Source: Candidatus Berkelbacteria bacterium RIFOXYA2_FULL_43_10 (GTDB taxonomy: Bacteria > Patescibacteriota > UBA1384 > XYA2-FULL-43-10). From it: DNA of 37,884 bases. Both the position numbers and the translations under genes were made by a program. The notes below the pieces were generated by a model. It saw only the letters and a program-made list of their open reading frames with translations. It searched no databases and was not told the origin of the DNA. This document shows positions 1 to 6,640 of the stretch, piece by piece; position 1 is the stretch's first letter; each line of letters begins with the position of its first letter. The stretch spans positions 51,618 to 89,501 of the forward strand of contig MEZY01000038.1 in the NCBI GenBank assembly GCA_001776195.1. Direction: 5' to 3'.

Positions 1-702
1 GGCGATACGCTGGATATTCACACCGGAGGAGTCGACAATATTTTCCCGCATCACGAAAACGAGATCGCTCAGAGTGAAGCCAGAACGGGGAAAGAGTTTG
101 TGAAACTCTGGGTCCATGGTGAGCATTTGCTTGTCGATGGGCACAAGATGGCAAAAAGCGCAGGGAACTTTTATAAATTAATAGATTTAGAAGAAAAGGG
201 TTTTTCTCCTCTGGATTTTCGATACTTATGCTTGCAGTCGCACTACAGATCAAAACTCAACTTCACTTGGGAAGCACTTCAGGCGGCGAAGAATGCACGC
301 GCTCGGCTATCTAGGATAGTCGAGGAAACTCGAAGCTCGAAACTCGAAGCTCGAAACAAATTAGAAATACAAAATTCAAAATATTATAAAACATTCAAAG
401 AAAAAATGTCGGTCGATTTGAATACTCCGGAAGCGTTGGCGGTGGTTTGGGAGATGATGAGGGATGGGAAAGTATCAAATGAAGAAAAATTGTCTGTCTA
501 CAACGAGATGGATGAAGTGCTTGGATTGTATGAGGACGTAATACAAAATGATATCCCGGAAGAGATAAAAAAACTCGCCAAGGAGCGAGAAGAAGCAAGA
601 GAGAAGAAAGATTATAAAAGGGCAGATGAGTTGAGAGAACAGATATTGATAGGGGGATACAAGGTAGAAGATAGAGACGATAAATATCAAATAAGCAGAT
701 AA
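1..702 (+). CDS. cysS: Cysteinyl-tRNA synthetase, 3' part (5' end outside window)
   Basis: Class I aminoacyl-tRNA synthetase that charges tRNA-Cys with cysteine. The frame is open from base 1, so the true start lies upstream and the Met at 100 is internal. Seen directly: the family signature DNIFPHHENEIAQSEA near the start and the KMSKS-loop variant KMAKSAGN around residue 50, followed by the helical anticodon-binding and DALR-like region. The C-terminal stretch EEAREKKDYKRADELREQI is typical of CysRS ends. Residues about 109-128 of the visible part are encoded by a tandem repeat (CTCGAAGCTCGAAA twice) that looks like the intergenic repeats of this genome rather than CysRS sequence. Stop TAA at 700-702. 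Identity is very secure. Confidence 0.97.
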   Translation, partial: GDTLDIHTGGVDNIFPHHENEIAQSEARTGKEFVKLWVHGEHLLVDGHKMAKSAGNFYKLIDLEEKGFSPLDFRYLCLQSHYRSKLNFTWEALQAAKNARARLSRIVEETRSSKLEARNKLEIQNSKYYKTFKEKMSVDLNTPEALAVVWEMMRDGKVSNEEKLSVYNEMDEVLGLYEDVIQNDIPEEIKKLAKEREEAREKKDYKRADELREQILIGGYKVEDRDDKYQISR

Positions 703-829
703 AACGAAAGGCCCTCGGTGCGTGGCACCGAGGGCACTGGTCTAGCCCAAAGGTAGCGCCGACCTGGTCGGGTCGGCTCCCTCCCTTTCTTCATCGGTAC
801 CGCTGTATGTTCACGGCATCGATGTTGAT
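701..829 (-). ncRNA. Candidate small RNA antisense-oriented after cysS
   Basis: On the minus strand a consensus promoter (TTGACA at 864-859, 17-bp spacer, TACACT at 841-836) is followed about 100 bases later by a perfect 11-bp GC hairpin (arms 711-721 and 725-735) and then CTTTCGTTTT, which is a good intrinsic terminator in that direction only. The predicted RNA is about 125-130 nt, GC-rich, and has a second hairpin (GCCGACC/GGTCGGC) inside. No convincing ORF with a ribosome-binding site is visible. It does not match the SRP RNA, 6S RNA or tmRNA signatures I know. The hairpin may also limit read-through from cysS. Confidence 0.5.
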
Positions 830-835
830 GATGCA

Positions 836-864
836 AGTGTAACACATAAGAAATATATTGTCAA
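836..864 (-). promoter_or_regulatory. Consensus minus-strand promoter
   Basis: TTGACA (864-859), exactly 17 bp, then TACACT (841-836) on the minus strand. There is no annotated minus-strand gene downstream, so its product is the candidate small RNA ending near 701. Confidence 0.6.
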
Positions 865-981
865 TACTTTTGATAAAAAAGTCCTAAAAATAGCTTCAGA
901 AAATCAAAATTAGTCGCTGCGGAATTACCAATTTAACGAAATTACGGGTGATTTCTAGAGACTAGAAACTAGTAACTAATT
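865..981. other. Spacer before dus with short repeats
   Basis: No gene is seen. The last 30 bases (AGAGACTAGAAACTAGTAAC and neighbours) are a degenerate tandem/palindromic repeat typical of this window's intergenic DNA, running right up to the dus start codon, so dus has no recognisable Shine-Dalgarno sequence. Confidence 0.6.
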
Positions 982-1995
982 ATGAATATTTGGGCTCGAG
1001 AGGATAAACCATTATTAGTACTTGCTCCTATGGCCGGGTATACCGACTCCGCTTTTCGCGAAATCTGCAGAGGTTTTGGCGCAGACATTGTGATGACGGA
1101 GCTGATATCGGCGGACGCGATTTATCATAACAACAAGCTAAAAGCTATAAGCTCAAAGTTGAAAATAGAGGAGTTGATTAATTTGGATAAAACGTTGCAG
1201 ATGATGAAGTTTTCTAAGAAGGAGAGGCCGATTGTGGTTCAGTTGTTTGGCAAATATCCGGAAAAGTTTGCCTTCGCGGCCAAATGGGTGGCGGAGAATA
1301 TCAAACCAGACGGAATTGATATAAATATGGGTTGTCCAGCGAGAAAAGTCGTCGGTTCCGATCACGGCGCGGCGCTTCTCAAAAATCATGCGCTTGCCTG
1401 CGAAATCGTAAAAGTGGTGCGCGAAAGCATCAAAATCCCATTATCAGTTAAAAGCAGACTGGGCTGGGAAAGCGATGACGAAATATTAGATTTCGCACCA
1501 AAATTGGTTGAGGCGGGAGCGGACGCATTGATAATACATGGGAGGACTTACAGAGACGGATTTAGGAATGGAGCAAGGTGGGAGAATATTTACAAGGTAA
1601 GACGGTACACGGTAAACAGTAAACGGTATACGGCGATCGTCGGCAATGGTGATGTCGGATCATACCAAGAAGCGATGGAGAGGGCAGAAGCTGGAAACAT
1701 CAAATTAGACGGAGTAGCAATCGGTCGAAAATCATTTGGGAATCCGATGATTTTCTCTGAGAAGCTAAAAGCCCTGCCTCGCCGGCAGGCGGGTAACAGC
1801 CAACAGCTAAAAGCTGTAGTTTTGCGTCACGCAAAACTCGTGTATGAACGAAAAAGCGATCATGGTATAATTGAGTTTAGAAAACACCTGCTAGCTTATT
1901 TGAAAGAATTCGCTGGGGCAAAGGAGTTGAGAGGCAAAGCAGTGTTGATAGAGTCGTTCAGCGATGTTGAATCAATCGTAAAACAAATAAAATAA
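982..1995 (+). CDS. dus: tRNA-dihydrouridine synthase (DusB-like)
   Basis: FMN-dependent enzyme that reduces uridine to dihydrouridine in tRNA D-loops. Seen: N-terminal LAPMAGYTDSAFR (FMN-binding start of the TIM barrel), IDINMGCPARKV with the catalytic Cys around residue 118, the SVKSRLGW strand, LIIHGRT, and IVGNGDV then GVAIGRKSFGNP near the phosphate-binding end. The length, 337 aa, is close to DusB. Three short segments (about residues 52-63, 205-218 and 261-280) are encoded by intergenic-type repeats (AAGCTAAAAGCT, CGGTAAACAGTAAACGGT, GCCGGCAGGCGGGTAAC) and have no counterpart in ordinary Dus motif order, so they look like in-frame intrusions at surface loops. Start ATG at 982 is the first in frame with the family N-terminus. 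Which tRNA position it modifies cannot be read from the sequence. Confidence 0.93.
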   Translation: MNIWAREDKPLLVLAPMAGYTDSAFREICRGFGADIVMTELISADAIYHNNKLKAISSKLKIEELINLDKTLQMMKFSKKERPIVVQLFGKYPEKFAFAAKWVAENIKPDGIDINMGCPARKVVGSDHGAALLKNHALACEIVKVVRESIKIPLSVKSRLGWESDDEILDFAPKLVEAGADALIIHGRTYRDGFRNGARWENIYKVRRYTVNSKRYTAIVGNGDVGSYQEAMERAEAGNIKLDGVAIGRKSFGNPMIFSEKLKALPRRQAGNSQQLKAVVLRHAKLVYERKSDHGIIEFRKHLLAYLKEFAGAKELRGKAVLIESFSDVESIVKQIK

Positions 1996-1999
1996 GTTA

Positions 2000-2072
2000 T
2001 TACCACATTGATCCGTGCATAGATTATCATAGATAGAATCTATGGTATCTGTGAATAAATCTATGTGAGAAT
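2000..2072. repeat. CACAGAT/CATAGAT-type imperfect inverted repeat
   Basis: An imperfect palindrome built from CATAGAT/ATCTATG words between dus and the isomerase gene. It belongs to the same family as the elements at 6529-6588, 29072-29190, 29790-29943 and 34570-34650. Confidence 0.55.
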
Positions 2073-2077
2073 ATCAA

Positions 2078-2875
2078 ATGTTGAACTTGGAGCCCACAAT
2101 CGGTCTGCCGGTGATGCTACACGACAATTTCCATCTGGAATTTGGCGAGGGCGTTGATGTCAAGAAAACATCCGAGAGGACATTCGGTGATCTTGTCCCA
2201 GTGCTCAAGGATGGTGCAAAACTATCTGATGAGGAGAAACAAAAGACAGCTTACTTAATGTATCGCGGAGTTTGCAGAGCGTCTGATCGCGAAAAAATTG
2301 AATTAAAAAATCTGCGGTTCGATCTGACCGTGATAATGCCAGGTATGATCGGTGAGGAATATATGAAAACTTTCGGGCATTACCACCCGAAAAAACAGGG
2401 AACGGCAGTTGAATACTCCGAATATTATTTTGTGGCGAATGGGAAGGCAAAATATTTGATGCAGAAAGACGAAGAAGCGCCATCTGACATTATAGTATCG
2501 GATGTTTCCGCCGGCGAAGGGATTATTATGCCACCTGGCTACGGGCATATTACTATAAATGATACGGATAAACCAATCGTGATGGCGAATTGGATTGCTA
2601 ATGATTTTGCTTCGGACTACAGTCAATATGAACAGAATCATGGCGGAGCGTTTTACCGGATTGAATCAGCAGGAAGACCGAACTGGATGGCGAATGGTGA
2701 AAATAGTGGCCAAGAAGAACCGCGAGAAGTGAGGGCATTGGCCGTGATAGTAAATCCGATGGACGATCAGCCGGTATATACTGCCATAGATAAAATCGAT
2801 CTTGATTTTCTTGTTAATCCGGAAAACCACTTGGAAGAGCTTGCGAAAGAAAAATTGTTCACCAGCTTCCCCTAA
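2078..2875 (+). CDS. Glucose-6-phosphate isomerase, cupin (archaeal) type
   Basis: Interconverts glucose-6-phosphate and fructose-6-phosphate. The protein (265 aa) is not the classical PGI but the metal-dependent cupin type known from Archaea and some bacteria. Seen: cupin motif 1 around residues 100-125 (GHYHP, then EYSEYYFVANGKAKYLMQ), giving the metal-binding His-His-Glu set, and cupin motif 2 PPGYGHITINDTDKP with its His. The N-terminal 70 residues resemble the segment that precedes the cupin in this family. The C-terminal 60 residues (acidic, ending TSFP) extend beyond the cupin barrel. The start at 2078 has no clear Shine-Dalgarno sequence; a repeat hairpin lies directly upstream. Replacement of the standard enzyme by the cupin form fits a reduced CPR glycolysis. 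Confidence 0.88.
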   Translation: MLNLEPTIGLPVMLHDNFHLEFGEGVDVKKTSERTFGDLVPVLKDGAKLSDEEKQKTAYLMYRGVCRASDREKIELKNLRFDLTVIMPGMIGEEYMKTFGHYHPKKQGTAVEYSEYYFVANGKAKYLMQKDEEAPSDIIVSDVSAGEGIIMPPGYGHITINDTDKPIVMANWIANDFASDYSQYEQNHGGAFYRIESAGRPNWMANGENSGQEEPREVRALAVIVNPMDDQPVYTAIDKIDLDFLVNPENHLEELAKEKLFTSFP

Positions 2876-3097
2876 CGAAAATACCCATGCTTCGCACAAG
2901 GCTACGCAGGGCTCGGCAAATCTTACAAAAGTACGAATATCAAACTCGGTAGTCGTCCCAAGGTAACGAAGCCCGGGTCGTAAAACGTTTAACGTCTAAC
3001 CTGTCTGTCGACAGGCAGGCGTAACGGGCATCGTAACCGATTAACGATTGACGAATAGTTAACAGTGGTTTTCAGCGGAACTTTCAGTGGTGGTTAT

Positions 3098-3126
3098 TTG
3101 ACAAACTTTAATTTATGTGCTACATT
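3098..3126 (+). promoter_or_regulatory. Consensus promoter
   Basis: TTGACA (3098-3103), 17-bp spacer, TACATT (3121-3126). A terminator follows only about 60 bases after the expected start, so it drives either a short RNA or an attenuated leader for the GC-rich genes 0.7 kb downstream. Confidence 0.55.
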
Positions 3127-3180
3127 GTCATTAGTTGATAGTTAATCGGTGATCGGTAAACGGTAAACAGTAAACGAATA

Positions 3181-3204
3181 AAACGGAGGCGGCTCCGTTT
3201 TTTT
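3181..3204 (+). terminator. Intrinsic terminator or attenuator
   Basis: AAACGGAG, loop GCGG, CTCCGTTT followed by TTTT: an 8-bp stem with an immediate U-tract on the plus strand. No gene ends just upstream, so it terminates the transcript begun at about 3133. Confidence 0.65.
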
Positions 3205-3278
3205 GATGAAAAAATGGCGAATTAATCGCGGTCGCGACAATATCGCTAAATATTACGAGCAATAAGTTGAAATTATGT

Positions 3279-3341
3279 CATTACGAGGAGTGTAGCCACG
3301 ACGTGGTAATCTAGATTGCTTCGGATTACCTCGCAATGACA
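3279..3341. repeat. BIME-like palindromic repeat
   Basis: GTCATTACGAGGAG ... CTCGCAATGAC inverted arms with GATTGCTTCGG in between, a widespread bacterial intergenic repeat type. A half copy (GATTGCTTCACTAATCGCTC, then GCAATGAC) is at 6311-6342. Confidence 0.5.
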
Positions 3342-3896
3342 CATCATACATTTGTTTCCAACAGTCTGGCTGGGATTTAGGGACTTTATGGGTGGCGATG
3401 CTCTTGTCTGACATTGACGGTCCGAAAAAACTAGAGGGCCAGGTCTCATCAATCATCGACTGCTTCTCTCCTCCTTCCTGGCTGGACTGATGGAAACAAA
3501 GCGCGGACTTACGCGGACTGGACGCGGACAATGCAGAAAGGATCGTCAGTCGTTAATCGGTAACGAAACCCGTACCGATAATTGTCTGATGTCTGGCGTA
3601 ACGGGCATCGCCCGCCTGCATCCGCCAACAATCAAGTAGTTTGGGCGGAAGCAACTTCGGGCAGGTAACCGCAAAACGACAGACGAGATTTGCGAAGGAC
3701 ATGAAGAACATTGGTTGGGATTGTTGGCTTCCTAATAAGCTAAGAAGCTACGACCTAATACCTAATGATTTTCTGCCTTTCGCAACATCGTTTGCGACTG
3801 GGGATCGTGTGGTCATTGACTGCACGATGGCACATCGACAATCTGCGGGCCACACGGCCCGGCGCAAGGGCCGCAAGCCCGAGGAGGAACACGCGC

Positions 3897-5129
3897 ATGC
3901 GTAAGATCACCGTCGTACTGATGGTGCTGGCGTTCGCTGTTGCCGTTCCGGCCATGGCGTTCGTGCCGGCATTTGGCACGGGCGTCGACCTCTACTCCAC
4001 GAAGACGAACGAGGTCCACGCTGGCGTGACCCAGCTTGCCTGGGTGACGACCGAGAGTGGGAAGCCGATGGCGTTTTGGACCGGAGGATTCCTCCGTGTC
4101 CCGGCGCCGGATGATGTTGGTGTCTTTGAGGGCTTCGATTATCTGTGGGTGAACCCCACGGTGATCGGAGTCAAGGACAGGCACATAGTCGCGGTGACCT
4201 CGGAGCTAGAGGGCGCCGGGGAGTCGGCTGAGCTGAAGGAGGATGGCTGGATTCGCATCAAGATCGCCAGCCTACCCATCGGACAGCCAATGGCTATTGT
4301 GACCTCTGTCGTCAACGACCAGGGACAGCGGAAAGCCGGAGGACTGATTCCGCTTCTGGTCAAAGTCGTCTCGCTTGGCTTCGCGGACCTGAACAAGAGG
4401 ATTCGCGAGACCGATGAGGTGGCGCTCGTTTTCACCACCGTCGGCACAGGCAAGTTCATTCATCAGTTTGGCTTCTGCAGTCTTGGGAAGCCACCCGAGG
4501 AGTGGGATGGGGCAGATAGGGATCTGGCGCGTTCGGCGTGGCTCGCGGAGAAGGCGCCGACCCTCCAAGAAGCTGACGGAGGGATCGGTTACCAGCTACT
4601 CTCAACGTGGATGGCGCGGCGAGCGCAGGGTTACGGCCCGGAGTTTGCTGATGTCGAACAGGGACCGGATCCCCAAGTGGTCGTCCTGCAACAGCAGCTC
4701 GAGGAGGCACAGAAGCTCCTCGAGACCACAAAGGGCGAGAACAACGGGCTTCGCGAGCTCGTCGATCAACTTCGAAAGGCGATCGACGAGCTGACAGCGG
4801 AGCAGACCGCGGCACCTGGGGCTACATACGAGCAAGAAGTGCCACAGGGTGCGGTGGCTGGAGAAGCGCCGGAAGTGCAACCGTTCGTTGTCGAATGGCG
4901 GGATGTCAGCGGACAGCCCATTGAGGGCAAGATCTGGTTCCGCTACAGCGTCAACGGTGGCGAGTTGCACGAGAATTACGCCACGCAGTGCTCCAGTATC
5001 AACTGGCCCGGAGAGTGCGTGGGTCACGTTGTGCTGGAGTGGAAGACACGGCCTGGTCCTTGGCAGAAGGTCGAGTTTGACCGGGAGCCGGGCACGCGGG
5101 TCGTGATCACCATCCAGGAGGGCAGGTAA
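3897..5129 (+). CDS. Secreted coiled-coil protein of unknown family, GC-rich gene
   Basis: I do not recognise the family. The start is ATG 3897, chosen because GAGGAGGAAC lies just upstream and the protein then opens with a classical Sec signal peptide (MRKITVVLMVLAFAVAVPAM, cleavage likely after AMA). Product 410 aa. Residues about 22-220 look like a folded globular domain; residues about 255-300 are a predicted coiled coil (QQQLEEAQKLLETTKGEN and on); the last 80 residues look beta-rich with two Cys (ATQCSS, GECVG) that may form a disulfide outside the cell. The gene is far richer in GC than its neighbours, with G/C-ending codons, which suggests acquisition or a distinct compositional class. 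It is followed after one base by a second secreted protein gene, so the two form an operon. Confidence 0.75.
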   Translation: MRKITVVLMVLAFAVAVPAMAFVPAFGTGVDLYSTKTNEVHAGVTQLAWVTTESGKPMAFWTGGFLRVPAPDDVGVFEGFDYLWVNPTVIGVKDRHIVAVTSELEGAGESAELKEDGWIRIKIASLPIGQPMAIVTSVVNDQGQRKAGGLIPLLVKVVSLGFADLNKRIRETDEVALVFTTVGTGKFIHQFGFCSLGKPPEEWDGADRDLARSAWLAEKAPTLQEADGGIGYQLLSTWMARRAQGYGPEFADVEQGPDPQVVVLQQQLEEAQKLLETTKGENNGLRELVDQLRKAIDELTAEQTAAPGATYEQEVPQGAVAGEAPEVQPFVVEWRDVSGQPIEGKIWFRYSVNGGELHENYATQCSSINWPGECVGHVVLEWKTRPGPWQKVEFDREPGTRVVITIQEGR

Positions 5130-5130
5130 C

Positions 5131-6081
5131 ATGCGGGTAACCGCGTGCGCTGTTCTGATGTTGGCGTTCGTTGTCACGGGTGCGTGGGCTTCGGTTCACG
5201 TACCTACGACCCCGTGCCCCGCGGACATGAACGAGATGCGGGTCATGGACTCGGCCTCGGCGACGGTTGACCGAGGGCAGGTGGGGATGTTGCTCGGTAG
5301 GCTCTTCGCGGGCCAGAGCATCCTCGACCGCCCCATGAGTTGGGGCACTCTCCCTTACCCCTCCGAGTTGACGATGACGTACGGCGAGGGGAAGGGTGCC
5401 GGTGGAGCCTGGCCGGTGAAAATCGACCAGGCGCACAGCGACTGGCGGCCGGGTTGGACGATCTGGAAAACCGAGACGGCCTTTGTCCATATCGAGAAGG
5501 GTGTCAGGGGCAACTGGATCGTCTCAACCGGCACGGTCGCCAAGACAGTCGAGACAACGGTCACGGTAGAGAAAGAGACCGAGAGGGTCATCTACCGCGA
5601 TCGCGATCGGCCGGTAATCGTCCCACAGCTACGGGATGTACCGACGCCGGTGATCCAGACGCAGTACGTTGGAATGCCGGCGCGTCAGGGCTACATCCCC
5701 CCCGGTGGGATTGGTCAAGGGCAGGCCGGCGGCATCACGATGGCTACCGGCTGGAAGGTTCCCGGCGAATGGCACACATGGGCAACGGCTGGAGTAGTGC
5801 TCTACCACCAGCCGAGTGTTCAGAGGCCATGCCCGCCGGAGCCGCCCCCGCCCGGGCCGTGTCCACCGGGTGAGCCGCCCGACACACCCGGGCCGGGCCA
5901 GGCTGGGGATACGCCCGGCCCAGGCGGGTCCGGTGGAGATCCGGGAGGCGGTGGAACGCCGCCACCCGAACCGGGCGGGACGCCCGGCAACAATGCCTGG
6001 CCCCCGCCTACACCGGGGGTCAACGACGGGGGTCCTGTCCCGCCTGGAGGCGGGACAGGAGGCGCCTACCCGGCGCCATGA
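5131..6081 (+). CDS. Secreted protein with Pro/Gly-rich tail, GC-rich gene
   Basis: No known family recognised. ATG 5131 follows the previous stop by one base, with AGGAGGG inside the end of the upstream gene serving as ribosome-binding site: translational coupling. Product 316 aa: signal peptide (MRVTACAVLMLAFVVTGAWA), a globular part to about residue 135, a Val/Thr/Glu and Arg/Asp-rich linker (VEKETERVIYRDRDRP), then from about residue 228 a roughly 90-residue low-complexity tail of Pro, Gly and acidic residues. Such a tail is expected to be extended, as in wall-spanning or adhesive proteins. GC content and codon choice match the upstream partner and not the housekeeping genes. The end of the coding region contains a perfect 12-bp inverted repeat (6033-6044/6049-6060). 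Stop TGA. Confidence 0.72.
   Translation: MRVTACAVLMLAFVVTGAWASVHVPTTPCPADMNEMRVMDSASATVDRGQVGMLLGRLFAGQSILDRPMSWGTLPYPSELTMTYGEGKGAGGAWPVKIDQAHSDWRPGWTIWKTETAFVHIEKGVRGNWIVSTGTVAKTVETTVTVEKETERVIYRDRDRPVIVPQLRDVPTPVIQTQYVGMPARQGYIPPGGIGQGQAGGITMATGWKVPGEWHTWATAGVVLYHQPSVQRPCPPEPPPPGPCPPGEPPDTPGPGQAGDTPGPGGSGGDPGGGGTPPPEPGGTPGNNAWPPPTPGVNDGGPVPPGGGTGGAYPAP
6033..6060 (+). repeat. Perfect 12-bp inverted repeat in 3' end of coding region
   Basis: TCCTGTCCCGCC, loop TGGA, GGCGGGACAGGA. It lies 19 bases before the stop codon of the Pro/Gly-rich gene. No U-tract follows, so it is more likely an mRNA 3'-end stabiliser or part of a termination region together with the hairpins at 6091-6112 and 6121-6144. 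Confidence 0.6.
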
Positions 6082-6419
6082 TGTAAAAGTCCTTGCTCGA
6101 CACGAGCAAGGCGAGCTGTGCCTCGAAGTGATCATGCTTCGGGGCCGCCCTTAGGAATCAATATAGCTATTAGCTTCTAGCTACCAGCTGTTAGGAGATT
6201 GATTTCTGAGGAGCGTTAGACAGTTGCTAGTTTCTAGTTGCTAGTTACTAGAAAAAAGCTTCGTAAGCTTAAAATCTCAGGCGCTTCTAAAGCTTCGCTA
6301 GCTTCAGTAATTAGATTGCTTCACTAATCGCTCGCAATGACATATCAGATATATTGGATAAAAAGAGTACAGAGCATTCAGTGAATTTCAGTGAGAAAAA
6401 TTCAGTGGTGGTGGGGGTA
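6082..6419. other. Spacer: 3' hairpins, then degenerate repeats
   Basis: The first 75 bases stay GC-rich and contain two hairpins (CCTTGCTC/GAGCAAGG and CCTCGAAG/CTTCGGGG). The remainder is AT-rich with AGCTATTAGCTTCTAGCTAC-type repeats, a BIME half copy near 6311-6342 and TTCAGTG repeats. No gene is seen. Confidence 0.55.
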
Positions 6420-6448
6420 TTGACAAAAGTAAAATGGTATGATAGTGT
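6420..6448 (+). promoter_or_regulatory. Promoter of the DUF11 surface-protein genes
   Basis: TTGACA (6420-6425), 17-bp spacer, TAGTGT (6443-6448). The same -35, spacing and -10 (TAGTGT) occur at 29210-29238. The predicted leader to the start codon at 6641 is about 185 nt and includes the inverted repeat at 6529-6588. Confidence 0.65.
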
Positions 6449-6528
6449 TCGGATAGTATATATCAAAATAAGTTAAAAGTTTATAAAGTTCGTAAAGTTT
6501 ATAAAGTCGGACAAGAAGGTATATGCTC

Positions 6529-6588
6529 CCACAGATTAGATCCACAGATTTTCGCAGATTAGTGTGTGTCAGTGGATAGAATCTGTGG
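6529..6588 (+). repeat. CCACAGAT-family inverted repeat in the 5' leader
   Basis: Arms CCACAGATTAGATCCAC (6529-6545) and GTGGATAGAATCTGTGG (6572-6588) pair except for two central bases. It lies between the promoter and the start codon, so it would form a strong hairpin in the mRNA leader. Confidence 0.65.
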
Positions 6589-6640
6589 TAGTGTATTCAA
6601 TATTAGTAACTTATTAAGTAACGCGGGAGAAAAGGAAAAA

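Larger units (their letters stand above)
2876..3896. other. Repeat-rich spacer with a promoter/terminator pair
   Basis: About 1 kb without a convincing gene. It holds degenerate ACGAAAGTAC and CGGTAAACAG repeats, a CTGTCTGTCGACAGGCAG palindrome near 3000, a short transcription unit at 3098-3204 and a BIME-like palindrome at 3279-3341 (GTCATTACGAGGAG to CTCGCAATGAC). From about 3790 base composition changes to GC-rich, forming the 5' leader of the next gene. Confidence 0.6.

Noticed and set aside
3253-3531. 92-codon minus-strand frame in the spacer
   Set aside because: It includes the BIME repeat and has no ribosome-binding site or recognisable domain.
4602-5177. 191-codon minus-strand frame within the GC-rich genes
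   Set aside because: GC-rich DNA has few stop codons; the plus-strand frame has a signal peptide, ribosome-binding site and coupled neighbour, the minus frame none.
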